64,000 nt of DNA from Hydrangea macrophylla. Its lineage: Eukaryota > Streptophyta > Magnoliopsida > Cornales > Hydrangeaceae. Shown here in pieces: positions 44,664-55,893 of the stretch. The DNA is taken from positions 41,751,155-41,815,154 of the forward strand of contig CM066994.1 of NCBI GenBank assembly GCA_033977485.1. Reading direction: 5' to 3'. The notes beneath the pieces are model-generated. The model searched no databases. It was not told where the DNA came from and saw only the letters and a list, made by a program, of their open reading frames with translations. Numbering within the stretch: the first letter of the stretch is position 1; each line of letters begins with the position of its first letter. A program made the translations under genes and the position numbers.

Positions 44664-46787
44664 TCAATTTTCTTCCGTAACTTCCAAATTTGCGAAGTCT
44701 TCAAGAATAGGATCTTGGCGGTTTTGAGTTTGATATTGTGCACGGTCCCAATCCTTCAAGCACATCAAGCAGTCAAGCATATCAGGAGATAATCTGCTCC
44801 TCCTTTCCTCTAGCACCCTTCCACCTACACTAAAAGCAGACTCCGATGCAACTGCGGAAGCCGGAGGAGTTAGTAGATCACGAGCCATGATGGAAAGAAC
44901 AGGGAAAGCTCTTACATGTTCTTTCCACCATGTCAAAAGATTTAAATCGACCATTTCCTCGTTGGTTAATCGGCTTTCCCACTCGGTTTCTCGATACTTA
45001 TTTAATTCACCAAGAATGTTAGAGCTACTTACAAATGATTGACTTACACCCTTTTGTTTCTTTCGACTGAGAAACTGGCTCGCCCAAGAACCACCTGACG
45101 CTCCCGAACTTAACTCAATATTAGAAGTAGAAGAAGAAGTAGCACTTTCTTTATTTGTATATTTTTCATAGTAAATACGAAATAAAGATTCCAAAGTATT
45201 TTCCATTTCAAAAGTAGTTATTTCTAGACCAGGCTCACCATCTGGTCCTTGCATCAATTCAGATATTTGTTTAACCATTTCGCAAACACCATCAAAATTG
45301 ATTCTAAGATCCAAGATTGCAGATAAGTAAAATACAGGTGGCATGTTAGACCAATATTTTTTAAACTTTTTTTTCCATTTTCTCGCAAATATCAATAAAA
45401 ATGTCATTTTTTTGTTTATAACTATGAAATGTATGAGCCATATTATATAATTCCATAAGAACTAAACAAGAAGTAGAATAGTAAACACCGGAAAGTTTAT
45501 TTGTAGCATTGTAAAATACTTCTAAAAATCCATGAAAGTCAAATGCCATATTCCAATCGTTTGAAGTCAAGTTTAGTAAAGGATAATTAACATTAACAAA
45601 TTGAGTAATAATATTACTATACTTTTTACAAGAATCTATCATAAGACAAGTAGAATTCCAACGAGTTTTAATATCAGTTTGTAATTTCTTTGGATTAAGA
45701 CGATTTTGTTTACAAACACCATAAAATGCTTGTAGACGGCTAGGCGTTGAACAACAAAAGACCACTGCCTCTCTAATTTTAAGTATGTGATCATTAATTT
45801 TTGTTAATCCATCTTGGATAATCAAATTAATAATATGACATACACGACCATGAAATAATTTTCCATTCAACATTGGGCGCATAAGATCTTTAAACATATT
45901 AATAGCATTTGTATTAGCACTAGCATTGTCAAAAGTAATGCTTATAATTTTTTTCATAATATCATACTCATTAAAAACATTGATTATATAGTTATATATA
46001 TTTTCACTAGTATGAGGATAGTCTAATGCACGAAAAGCAATGATATTTTTATTCATATTCCAATTTTCATCTACAAAATGCGCCGTTATACATATATATC
46101 CCGTTTTATTATAACCAGTCCACAAATCAGAAGTGCATGCAATTGTACAATTAAAAGTAGAAAAATCCTCAATTAATTGTTTTTTGGTTTGTTGAAAAAC
46201 AGATTGTATATCACTTCTAAGAGTATTTCTAGTAATAGGTTGGTAGGCGGGTTGTAAAAAAGTTTGATTAAAACGTGTAAAGCACTCTTCTTCAACTAAA
46301 GTAAAAGGCATATCGGATGCACAAACAAATTTTGTCAAGCCTTCCCTCATTTTTTTTTATTATAAAGAAAAGTTCCAACACTTGTGCCAGTAGAAGCAGA
46401 AATTTGGGATTGTACTAGGCCACCCGCTTGAGCGGTACCTGCTTCCCATGCACCTTTATGTTTGTTTATGATGTGCCTTTTAAGTGTATTATTTCCTCCA
46501 CCTTTGTAAGAAAATTTGAGTCCGCATGTTTTGCAAATAGCTCCATTTTTTTCGTCATTTAATTTAAAAAATAACCAAATAGGTGATTTTAATTTTCTTT
46601 CAGTGGTGGGACTGGGATCATTAGGATTTGAAGGAGATGGTTCAGATGGATTAGACCCCATAATTTCAACGTCGTCATCATCCTCCAATTCCAAATCATT
46701 AATCTCATTTCTTTCCCCATAATCTAAATTTTCAAAGTCATAAGTTGGGCCTTCCCTAGTTTTTGAAGATCTTGAGTGAGATGCCAT
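44664..46787 (-). pseudogene. hAT transposase, BED zinc finger to dimerisation domain, two frameshifts
   Basis: Three consecutive minus-strand frames (46787-46347, 46350-45361, 45407-44664) make one hAT transposase of about 700 residues. The N-terminal block has a BED finger (CKTCGLKFSY...HIINKHKG). The middle block has the RNase H-like core with 'CTSDLWTGYNKTGY' and 'ITFDNASANTNAI'. The C-terminal block has the hATC dimerisation domain ('LLTWWKEHVRAFPVLSIMAR', 'ESAFSVGGRVLEERRSRL'). Both frame breaks fall in homopolymer runs (T9 at about 46350 and T8 at about 45366). The start is the ATG at 46787. If the breaks are sequencing errors, the gene would be intact and the element autonomous. Confidence 0.9.
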
Positions 46788-47539
46788 TTTTTTTTTAAAT
46801 AAAAAAAAAAGAGGGGAAAGAAATATAAAAGATTAAAAATACTAACAATTAAGTAAGCAACTAATAAAGCAAGAAGTGAAACAATAAATAAATTTACCTC
46901 AACTTATAGTAGTAGAAGAAGAAGTAAACAACTATAAATTATAATAAGACTTGAGACTTGAGAGCTTGTAAGTTCAAGTTGTAGAAGACTAGAAGTGCCT
47001 TTACAAATTAGAGCTTTGATAATTGAATCACCAACTTGTAGAGTAGAAGTGCTTGTAGACTTGCAGTTTATGGAGTAGTATAGAGAAAGTAGAGAATAGA
47101 GAGAGATAATTGATTTTTGTATGAGAAAATATGTTGTGGGAGGTTTGGTATTTATAGAAAATGGGCTAAGGGGCATTTTGGGAAGTCAAAAAGCACATTT
47201 ACATTTTTACCCTCAAAACTAGCCGTTTTATAGCCGTTAGAGGGGTAAAAAGTGGAAAAATATTTGAAAAAGGGCCAAACTAGCCGTTATGGGCTCGGGC
47301 GGGCCTACCGGGCCGGGCCGGGCCACAACGGCTAGTTTATCCGGGCTTTTGGGCTGGGCTAGTGGGCCGGGCCGGGTTTCGGGCAAAGGAGCGGGCCGGG
47401 CCGGGCCGTGGACGGGACTAAGGGTGTCCACCCCGAACCGGACAAAAGTGCTCGGGCCTAGCGAGCCGGGCTTTTAGCCCGGAAAAATTGGGCCAGGCTC
47501 GGGCCGGGCCGGGCCAACCCGACCCGATTGACACCTCTA

Positions 47540-48124
47540 CCCGTACACAGTTCCGTACACGTACCTAATTACAACTAAGCACATGGTCCGAGGTTTGCAC
47601 GTAGTCCAAGACATTTGTACATGGATCGAGGCATGGGCCCCCAAGTGGCCACGTGGCAGCCATGCATGGCCACCACCCGCCACTTGCCAACTTTTTTGGA
47701 CAAGTATCCATTTTATGTATTATACTTTATTTATGTATATTATACACACACATCACAAACACACCCACATACATCTGCACTCTGCAGAATTAGGAGAGAG
47801 GGAGAGACTGCCGTAGAGAGAGGGTTACGGGTAGAGAGAGAGAGAGAGTCCAAGAGCTTGAGAAGAAAGGTAACATTCCTTCTTCCTTTGGTTTTTGGTA
47901 TATATATATGTTATCTACACTGTATACACACCCATTTTTACATAACATGTAGACCCAGAGCAGAGCTTTTGAAGCCATCTGCCATGGCCGACCACCATGG
48001 GAGCTCAAGGTTTGAGCTTGGTTTTCACCATCACCAAAATTTGCCAAATTGGTACCAAATTAACCCTTATGACCTATAGAAGATCCCCTAAGTTCAGTTT
48101 TGAGCTTAGAGTTCATTTGGGTAG
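47540..48124 (+). other. Flank with promoter-like and first-exon-like features
   Basis: Between the hAT and Ogre-type LTR lie a G-box context (ccacgtggc at 47650), a TATA-like 'attatacac' at about 47738, a GA-rich leader with a donor-like 'gaaag|gtaac', and an ATG at 47983 opening a 31-codon frame (MADHHGSSRFELGF). It may be the truncated start of a host gene cut by the retrotransposon, or continuing LTR sequence. Not resolved. Confidence 0.25.
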
Positions 48125-51053
48125 TGTGGATATCGCAGGTTAACTTACCCACATCTTTTCTTTTAAAATTCTTTTTAAAATTTAAATTCAAAAACAAATG
48201 AGTCGCCACTTAATTTTTAAAAGGAAAATTAAGAAACCATTTTAAAGCAACCGATCTTTTGCGAAACCAAAGATTAACTAGGTCCGGGGATTATGGAATG
48301 AGAGAGGAAGGAGCCCGTCGGACTAAAACACCCTCTCTCATCCTATCTTGCGATAGGCCTCTACTCAATATCCTTTTAATCGAATTTATTAATCTAAGCA
48401 TGCCCTCAACTAATACATATATACATATACATCACAAAAGCATGTCCAAAGGGTGTAAAATTGCAATTGACAAAATACCATTCAAAAGCCACATAATTCA
48501 GGTAGCAAGCGATATGATATGCAATAGGGAACAAGTGAACTTACCCGGGATCCAGCAGCGATAGTAAACGTGCAATGCATGCGAATAAAAGAAAATCCTA
48601 AAAAAAGAGTCTCTAATCACATATACACATAAGGCAAAACCTAATTCTAAGGTGTCGCGCATTAAGTCAAAAAATCAATAAAATCAAGAAATTAAGATAA
48701 ACTAAAGAGGAGTTCTAGAAATCATACCTTAATAGCGCTACAAAACAAAAGGTTAGTCCACATGCTTCACATAATAATACGATATCAAACAATCAGTCCT
48801 AATTCTCTAGCTTATACCTAGCAAGCAATGAAACCCAACCTTATCCAATTACTAATTCTAATTATGAGCATTAATGTACATGAATGAATGGATGTGAACA
48901 AGAATAAGACATGGATTTATTCGCTAATTTGGGTCACCTAGCCTCTGGATTTAAGCTAAGTTACCATTATTCAAAGTATGATTTGGGTCCTAAGGCATTA
49001 AGAGACCATTTGAGTTGAAATAAGTAAGATTAGACAAAAAATAGTAGCAGTTTTTATGAATTACAGAGAGCAGACCAGATGTTCAAAGATAGAAATAAAA
49101 TACTTCCAACGGTTGGATCTGAATGATTTTTGGATATGTTATGCCTCTGTGAGTCTAGTTTCTAACCCAGAAAGAAAATCAAGGTTTGAACGGTTAGATC
49201 TCCGGGAATGTAGAAAACACTAGGCATCACTCAGCACTTTACAACTCTCTGTCCAGAGATCTTGTATGATTTTTTAAAAAATAGCAAACAAGTCCGAATT
49301 GCTTCATTCTTTTTAGGGAACCTTCATAACACATTAAGGTTCTTATAAAAAATTATTAGAGGTCATGGAAACTTGGTTAGATTTCTGATTTATGAGTTTC
49401 AAAATGGACTTGCTGTTCTGAAACTATTCTGAAACTTTGGACAGATTGTGGTTGGCTCACAAAACCCATGATCAAACCCTTCTAAACATAAAACCACCTT
49501 AAAACAAAAATTACAGTGGTAGAATGATGTGTTATTGATACTTTCCCGTTGATTTCACTTGATTTCAACGGTTAGATTTCGAACTAAAAATCTTTGATCA
49601 AAAACAGTTTGAGGACTCACTGTTTTTATTTTGCTAGTTCAACTTTGTTGGTTAACCTCAACTATTGAAGACATGAAGTTGAGATTAGACCTAACTTCTT
49701 TTCTTACCATTTGATGGTCCTTGAAGATTAAAAGTCACTTTATGCATATGGATTTTGATGAAGTATGGAATGTACTTCTCAAAGTTCCAAACAATGAACT
49801 CAAAAACCTTATAGACCAAAGCTTGAATTCAACTTAGTACTCCTACCATTTGATGGTCATGGGAGACAAAGACATGGCTAATACTCCTAAGTTTCAAGAA
49901 TAATAAGGGGATGACTTCATTGAATACCAAGTTTAGAAGATCCAAGTCATGGGCATGGACTTGGATTCAACTATGTAAGGCAAAGTGGTGATCTAATCTT
50001 GACTCTCATGTAGAGTATGAGCTTTACATGAGGTTCAAAGGATCATATTCAAGAGAATCAAGAAAGATATTGAAAATCTCCAAGACTCTCAAGAGAAAAA
50101 CACATACAAGAAAAGAGAATTAGAGGTAGGAGTTCTTAAGTTTTCTTGACAAACAAAGATAACAAGAGATTTTAGTACAAAAGAAAAAGAATAAACAAAC
50201 AATCTAAGGCATAGAGGATCACCTCCAAATTATCCTCAAAGTATTCTTTGAAGATCTTCCAAAACTCTTCTTCTTAGTTCTCTAAACTCTCTTCTTTTTT
50301 TCTCTCCAAAATGTGTTGATGTAGTTCCTTTTTTTTTTTTTGATGTTCTATCTCTAGTCTCTCTTATAGGCAAAATTACCAGGCATTTTTGGTGAATTTC
50401 GGAGCAAAAAACAGGTGTAATTCTCTCATTTGTTGGTACAATGTGTACTTTCTGAAATTATGCAGACTGCTACCCAGGGCGGCAGTCGACAAACTTCCGC
50501 GGCAGTCCGTGAATGCCGTCGCGGCTATTGCTAACTGCCATCGCGGCACTCCGCTACTACCGCGCGGCATTCATCCAATGCCGCGGCAAATTAATGGATT
50601 GCCGCATTTTTGTCAGTCTTACTTTATCAGTTTTTGTTCTTATTTGCATGCGCATACGTATTGCTCTGCAGAATACAGACTTTAAAAGTGAACGGCAGTC
50701 AGAAATTTTTGGCGGCACTTGGTGAGTGCCGGCACGGCACTCTGTGACTGCCGTGCGGCAGTCACTGAGTGCCGCGGCAGCCCGCCGTGTGCCGGTTTTG
50801 GCTAAAATTCCCCCTTTTGGATTTTTCTTTTTTCAAAGCAAAATGATCCTTGAGGATATTTTCCGAAAATCGTGTTTTATACCTGAATTCTCCTAAATAC
50901 CTGGTATTTTCTCTTTTCTGTGAACTTTTATCGCGTTTTAGAGAACTTTCTGAAGAGCTTGGAATACTTCGAATCTTCCGGTCCTTGTCATCATCGGACT
51001 TGGAGGTGACACTCTCCTAAATTCGACGGTCGGTCAAAATTGGGGTGTCTACA
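48125..51053 (-). repeat. 3' LTR of the Ogre-type element (about 2.9 kb)
   Basis: On the minus strand it starts TGTAGACACCCC right after the polypurine tract at 51053 and ends 'gcgatatccaca' near 48125. The start is well supported. The end is inferred from a CA dinucleotide in the expected context and could be a few bases off. The first 600 bp hold two hairpin clusters (50473-50605 and 50711-50795). No coding capacity. Confidence 0.7.
50473..50795. repeat. GCCGCGGCA hairpin clusters in the LTR
   Basis: Two clusters (about 50473-50605 and 50711-50795) consist of successive 19-23 nt inverted repeats, for example cggcact-tggtg-agtgccg at 50713-50731. The loops vary while the stems are kept. The same stem occurs at 52526 and 55764. 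Confidence 0.85.
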
Positions 51054-51068
51054 GTTTGCCCCTCTTTG
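51054..51068 (-). other. Polypurine tract of the Ogre-type element
   Basis: On the minus strand 'aaagaggggcaaac' abuts TGTAGACACC. This fixes polarity and the LTR start. Confidence 0.85.
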
Positions 51069-51220
51069 ACAGAGCTTGTGGGGCAACGCGTCCCATAAGT
51101 GAATGTCAAAGCCTGTGTGAAGACAAGCCTTTGACCAGACTGTCGAATTTAGGTAAAAACAAAATGCGTTGCAAAAATCGGCTGTACGAACGGTTCATGC
51201 TGGTCGTGCTCGATGGCGAG

Positions 51221-51263
51221 TTGCCTACGTATCCTATCGGGAATCAGACCAAAGCGTAGTTCA
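51221..51263 (+). repeat. 43 bp motif, LTR-side copy
   Basis: 'ttgcctacgtatcc...gggaatcag...aagcgtagttca' recurs at 57560-57603 with few changes and, more diverged, at 57457-57499. The copies bracket the antisense gene block. Confidence 0.8.
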
Positions 51264-51518
51264 AACACGGGGACCGAACACACACAAACGCAAGTAGTCA
51301 CGCGGATGAATGCACCTATCCAATTGTGATGCAAATGCCATGCCATGGTTCCTTCTGAATTGAACCGGTTGTACAAATGTCATGATCATCGTGTCTCTCT
51401 TACGCATCTTGTGGGACGTGTTAGTTAAGGAAAATCACTTAATTCAGTGACCGATGCGAAGATCTCTTACAGGGGTCATGATTCTTTTGATGATTTTTTT
51501 TATTTGATCTCGGGGGAA

Positions 51519-52134
51519 GAATATAAATCTGTTATATTCCCAAAACGTGGGTTAACGCAAATCTGTTGCGAGAACCGAGAATATAAGTCTGTTATATTCC
51601 CTAAACGTGGGTTAACGCAAATCCGTTGCGAGAACCGAGAATATAAATCTGTTATATTCCCTAAACGTGGGTTAACGCAAATCCGTTGCGAGAACCGAGA
51701 ATATAAGTCTGTTATATTCCCAAAACGTGGGTTAACGCAAATCCGTTGTGAGAACCGAGAATATAAGTCTGTTATATTCCCTAAACGTGGGTTAACGCAA
51801 ATCCGTTGCGAGAACCGAGAATAAAAATCCGTTATATTCCCAAAACGTGGGTTAACGCAAATCCGTTGCGAGAACCGAGAATATAAATCTGTTATATTCC
51901 CTAAACGTGGGTTAACGCAAATCCGTTGCGAGAACCGAGAATATAAGTCTGTTATATTCCCAAAACGTGGGTTAACGCAAATCCGTTGCGAGAATCGAGA
52001 ATATAAATCCGTTATATTCTCAAAACGTGGGTTAACGCAAATCCGTTGCGAGAACCGAGAATATAAATCCGTTATATTCTCAAAACATGGGTTAACGCAA
52101 ATCCGTTGCGAGAACCGAGAATATAAATCTGGGC
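51519..52134. repeat. 60 bp tandem repeat, about 10 copies
   Basis: The unit from 'gaatataaatctgttatatt' to 'gcaaatccgttgcgagaacc' repeats at an exact 60 nt period from 51519 to 52134 with 1-5 differences per copy. The period is a multiple of three, so repetitive frames stay open on both strands (up to 228 codons on the minus strand). I do not take these as genes. Tandem arrays at this place are known in Ogre-type elements. Confidence 0.97.
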
Positions 52135-52320
52135 CCACGGGCTCAAATATTTTCAATTTTTCAAGAGTCGGGGCCCGCGGGCTCAAGTACTGCGATTTTC
52201 AAAATTGGGAGCCCACGGGCTCAAATATTTTAATTTTCATAAATCGGGAGCCCACGGGCTCAAACATCTCCAATTTTCAAAAATTGGGGGCCCACGGGCT
52301 CAAATATTTTTAAATTCCAA
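52135..52320 (+). repeat. Second tandem repeat, GGGCCCACGGGCTCAAATATTT unit
   Basis: Five diverged copies, 38-50 nt apart, of 'cccacgggctcaaatatttt' followed by 'caattttcaaaaatcggg'. It starts right where the 60 bp array ends. Confidence 0.85.
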
Positions 52321-52461
52321 AATTTGTAGTCAATGTGTACCTAAGAAACGACCCTGAGGGCCAAAAGCGCAATGAGGGCAATTTTTGGGGCCTCAAATTC
52401 AATTTTCGGGACTTGATTTGAATTCTTGGAGGGAAAGTAAATATCTTTGAACCGCCTTAAT

Positions 52462-52610
52462 CGCGGCACACGCGGTTTTTAGTGGCAGTCCGTGACTGCC
52501 GCGCGTCACTCACGGAGTGCCGTTGCGGCACTCGGCGAGTGCCGCGCGGCAATTGACCGACTGCCGTGCACGGAAAAATGAGTGCCGCGTTTGAGTGGCA
52601 GTGGCTATAA
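52462..52610. repeat. Hairpin cluster upstream of the PMD gene
   Basis: Consecutive short inverted repeats include cggcactc-ggc-gagtgccg (52526-52544) and ggcagtc-cgt-gactgcc (52484-52500). The cluster ends at 'ggctataacc', a TATA-like site. It lies 220-360 nt upstream of the antisense gene start codon. Confidence 0.85.
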
Positions 52611-52724
52611 CCGTCGGGGTTCAAAGTATTTTCCTCATTCTCTCACTCTCTTCATCTCGAAATCTCTCTGGAGAAATTTTCTCTTTTCTTTCCTCACCCC
52701 TATATTGATCTACGACATTCACAG

Positions 52725-52823
52725 GTTAGTTCTGCTAGATCAGAGTTTGATTAAACCTGTTTATTTCATTATTTTTCCGAATTTTCATTAATCTAATGCG
52801 TGGATTCTCTTTTTCTTGGACAG
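52725..52823 (+). other. Putative 5' UTR intron of the PMD gene
   Basis: 'cattcacag|gttagttctg' to 'ttcttggacag' has good plant splice borders and ends three bases before the ATG at 52827. The exon before it is CT-rich, like a plant leader. Confidence 0.5.
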
Positions 52824-52826
52824 ATT

Positions 52827-55273
52827 ATGGCGAGTGGTTCAGGGCGTAAGAAGAAGGCCAGATACACTGCCACTCATCACCCGGACGCTACGCTCCTACT
52901 GAGGGACCCTGATGAGCATCTGTCGGCCCGCGCATTCAAGCGCGAGGTAAACGCTCCTTTTTATTTATTTTTCTTTCTTTTGCGAATATAACGTAGGACC
53001 ACCACTATCCTTTAGATACCCTATCCCGAATGTCGTGCTTGTGGCGCCCCTGAGCGTTTCGAATACTTCATTCCATGCCTTTTGTAAAGGAATCCAAATT
53101 CTAATCCTTATTTCTCGCGATCTTCGAAAATTCTTTATAAAAAAAGAAATAAAAAAAGAAAAAAAGAAACGTTATGCTTGAACTTCCCGAACATTTAACC
53201 TTTATTTACTATTTTATTCAGTGTTGTTACTTTCTTCTTTATCCACTCCCTAACAACAAACCGCTTATTCTTTCTTGCAGCTGCAGCCGAAGGTGCTGAA
53301 GGGGCACGACAGCCTCGCCCATGGCCACGAGTGGTATTCTGAGCTGAGCCCGACCGTGAGGGCTCTAGTGGACGCAGCAGGGTTTGGAGACTTCGTCAAA
53401 CTTTTGACGAAGAGCTCCAACGATCTACAGCAGATGCATGCGCTGGCTGAGCGGTGGTGGGATACCACGAGTACCTTCCACTTCGATTTTGGGGAGATGA
53501 CGATGACCCCCCTAGACTTCAGCATGATCACGGGGATTCCATTCGGAGGAGAGCCCCTGCGGCACCTTACAGACCAGGAGTGGGATCAGATGGAGCCTTT
53601 GCTAGGGGTGGTCCCGGAGGAGGCCTTGGTCACAGCTCGATGGTTTATGGATACTTTCCGGGAGAAACCCGGCTTTACGGACGAGCTGATGGCCCGAGGT
53701 TTCTTGATGTATATGCTGGGGTGCTCCTTGTTGAGCACCAAGGGGGACCGGATTTCCACTTCCTTGGTAGCGTCGTTGGAGCGCCTGGACCAGGTTGCCG
53801 AGTACTACTGGGTTGGTACAGGGTTGGCTATCCTGTACAGGCATATGAGTGACATTTCCCGGGACAGGTCGGCTGCTACTGGCGGGTATTGGAGAGCGTA
53901 GGAGGTATACTTTTTCCTATATTGCTCATTATCATATTTCTTTCTTCTTTTTTTTTTAAATGTGAGACTAATCTTCTTTCTTCTCTCTTTGTATCACAGA
54001 TTTGGTCCCACGAGTATCTTCGCATGATGTCTCCTCAGACGCGTGATGCCGACGCCCTTATCATGCCCCAGGGGCTGAAATGGGCGAAGGACAGGGTTGG
54101 GAGGAAGGCCGGGGCCCATGATTTCGTTTCGTTCAGGAACTTCCTGACGAACCTGAGGGAGGGGCACGTGCACTGGCAGCCGTGGCTCAGGGTGTTGCCT
54201 GAGGCTAGGGTGGGGTTGCGAGAGTCGGCCGGGTATGACCCGACGAGGTGACTTCTTGATGGTGGGTCAGAGGGTATGGCGTGGTATTTGGGAGAGAGAG
54301 TGACCCGGCAGTCGATAGCGGCCCCCGGGTTCTTTGTGCCGCTCCCTCCTCCCGACTCTATAAGGGCCACAGACACGCTTCAGGGCGGCGATTTCACGGC
54401 TGCTCGAGCCGGCTTCGGTATCCACGGCTTTTTGGACGACCCGTCAGGATATGCGGCTTTCCGTGCCGCCAAGCTGATGCCGAACTTCCCTCTGATGGAA
54501 GTGACTTGGGTGAGTAAACGATCCTTTTATTATTTTGGTGAATTCTCCTTTTATTCCTTTTTCATGTTTTATTACCTTTGTTTGCAGCCTGTTCCTGCCG
54601 CGGTTCAACCCCCTGCCTTGCCCGAGTGGGACTGGACCATGTCGACCGTCTCATTCGGTGAGCCCCACGTGACGACGATCCCTCGACTTTCACATGGTGC
54701 TCCCACTATACCTCTACACTATGACGTCGTCCCGCGTGCTTACGCGGAGGAGGGCCTGGCGTATGCCCATAGCGTGCGACAGTGGGTTCTCGGGCGAGAG
54801 TGGATGGTAAGGAATTTATCCCCACTCCTACTTTTGATTGGGATGGTACCTCTATTTACTAATCCTTATTCCTGGCTCTTGTTTTCAGGCCGAGGGAGCT
54901 CGGGCGACTGCTACGGTTCAGTTGAGGGCCCAGGTATGATCTCCTACCCTTTCTATATTCTTAGTATTCCAAATGTCCTTTCAACACTTTTCTGGATTCA
55001 TCCCTTCTCTTCCAGATGGAGGAGAACAGAGTCCTATCTCAGCAGGTGGGACAGCTCCAGCATCGACTTCAGCAGTTCGGCATCTCTCTCAGCGATGCCC
55101 CCGGAGGTAGCGGTGCTGGGCGTGGCGGAGGCGTCGGCGAGGGCACTAGCGGTGGCAGAGGCCGAGGAAGCGGGCGTGGAGAGAGTGGTGGAGGCAGCGG
55201 GACCGAGTCAGAGGAGGAGCCTCTTAGGCGCACGAATCGTCAGGCTCGCGGCCGGGGTCGGGGTCGGAGCTGA
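52827..55273 (+). pseudogene. Antisense six-exon plant mobile domain (PMD) gene in the Ogre-type element
   Basis: Exons are 52827-52946, 53281-53904, 54000-54509, 54588-54806, 54889-54933 and 55016-55273. All borders are GT-AG and all exon lengths are multiples of three, giving 591 codons. The N-terminus is basic (MASGSGRKKKARYTATHH). Exons 2-4 show the PMD pattern ('DFVKLLTKSSNDLQQMHALA', 'WDTTSTFHFDFGEMTMTPLD' followed by FSMITGIPFGG, 'GFLMYMLGCSLLSTKGD'). The last exon has a short coiled coil and a GR-rich tail ending RGRGRGRS. In-frame stops at 53899-53901 (TAG) and 54249-54251 (TGA) inactivate this copy. It is transcribed, if at all, opposite to pol. PMD proteins include host factors (MAIN/MAIL1 type) tied to silencing and transposon control. 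Recent decay or sequence error is possible because everything else is intact. Confidence 0.78.
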
Positions 55274-55690
55274 TCCTGCTTATATATATATTTTTTGTTT
55301 TCTTTTGAGAGGATTTTTTTTATTTTGGTGGATGACTGTATATATATACACATATGCTTTATTTTGATAGCTGCTCCCTGATGGTTGGTAGGATAGGCTT
55401 TCCTAATACTTGTATTATTACATTATTGCTTTTCACCGTATGTGTGACCATAGCTTGGTCCAATTCTTGCCGTATGTGGGATCATGGCTTGATCCCGTCT
55501 TTATTTCGAATGCTCTTGCTTCTTTTATCTTTTGAAAATAAATGAAATGAATGAATGAATGAATGTATTTGTACGTGCTGCATGATGCGCACGTTTTTAT
55601 TGCTTCTCAATTAGTTTTCTGTTTGCAGGTGGGCTGATCGTGTTACAAACAGATTCTGGCCGATGAAAAACTCATAACGGTACTCGGTTA
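55274..55690 (+). other. Spacer between the two antisense genes
   Basis: It contains the probable 3' UTR of the PMD gene, with 'aataaatgaa' at 55538 as a poly(A)-signal candidate and an (ATGA)n run at 55546-55566. No further gene. Confidence 0.5.
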
Positions 55691-55694
55691 GGTC

Positions 55695-55806
55695 TCCGCG
55701 GCACTTAGTGAGAGCCGCTACGGTAGTATATAAATGCCGCAACGGCATTCACTGACTGTCGCGCGGCACTTCATCGAGTGCCGCTGCACTTTATCGAGTG
55801 CCGCGA
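55695..55806. repeat. Hairpin cluster upstream of the second antisense gene
   Basis: It repeats the CGGCACT-loop-AGTGCCG design (55764-55783; a further partial at 55785-55803). Flanking units at about 55700 and 55735-55760 are more diverged. It encloses a TATA box at 55727. Confidence 0.85.
55727..55734 (+). promoter_or_regulatory. TATA box of the second antisense gene
   Basis: TATATAAA lies about 160 nt upstream of the ATG at 55894. A second candidate 'ctatatatcc' is at 55830, followed by CT-rich leader sequence. Confidence 0.5.
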
Positions 55807-55893
55807 GTAGGTAGACAGCCTTATTCTTCTATATATCCCTTCATTCTCAAAGTTCCGCAAAACACTTCTCATTTCTCCTCATTTCCCCTTCAA

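Larger units (their letters stand above)
43642..47539 (-). mobile_element. hAT transposon, 3.9 kb, perfect 8 bp TSD
   Basis: Termini TAGTGGTGTCAAACGG and TAGAGGTGTCAATCGG (inverse of the right end) are flanked by identical cccgtaca at 43634-43641 and 47540-47547. Both subterminal regions are rich in GGGCC repeats (43660-43880 and 47285-47530). The transposase gene is on the minus strand. The perfect target duplication indicates a fairly young insertion. Confidence 0.95.

Noticed and set aside
51447..52186. Frames of 125 and 228 codons with a 20-residue repeat
   Set aside because: They result from the exact 60 bp period; open on both strands, with no independent coding sign.
53454..53852. 132-codon plus-strand frame overlapping the PMD gene
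   Set aside because: It is the +2 shadow of exon 2, whose own frame carries the PMD pattern.
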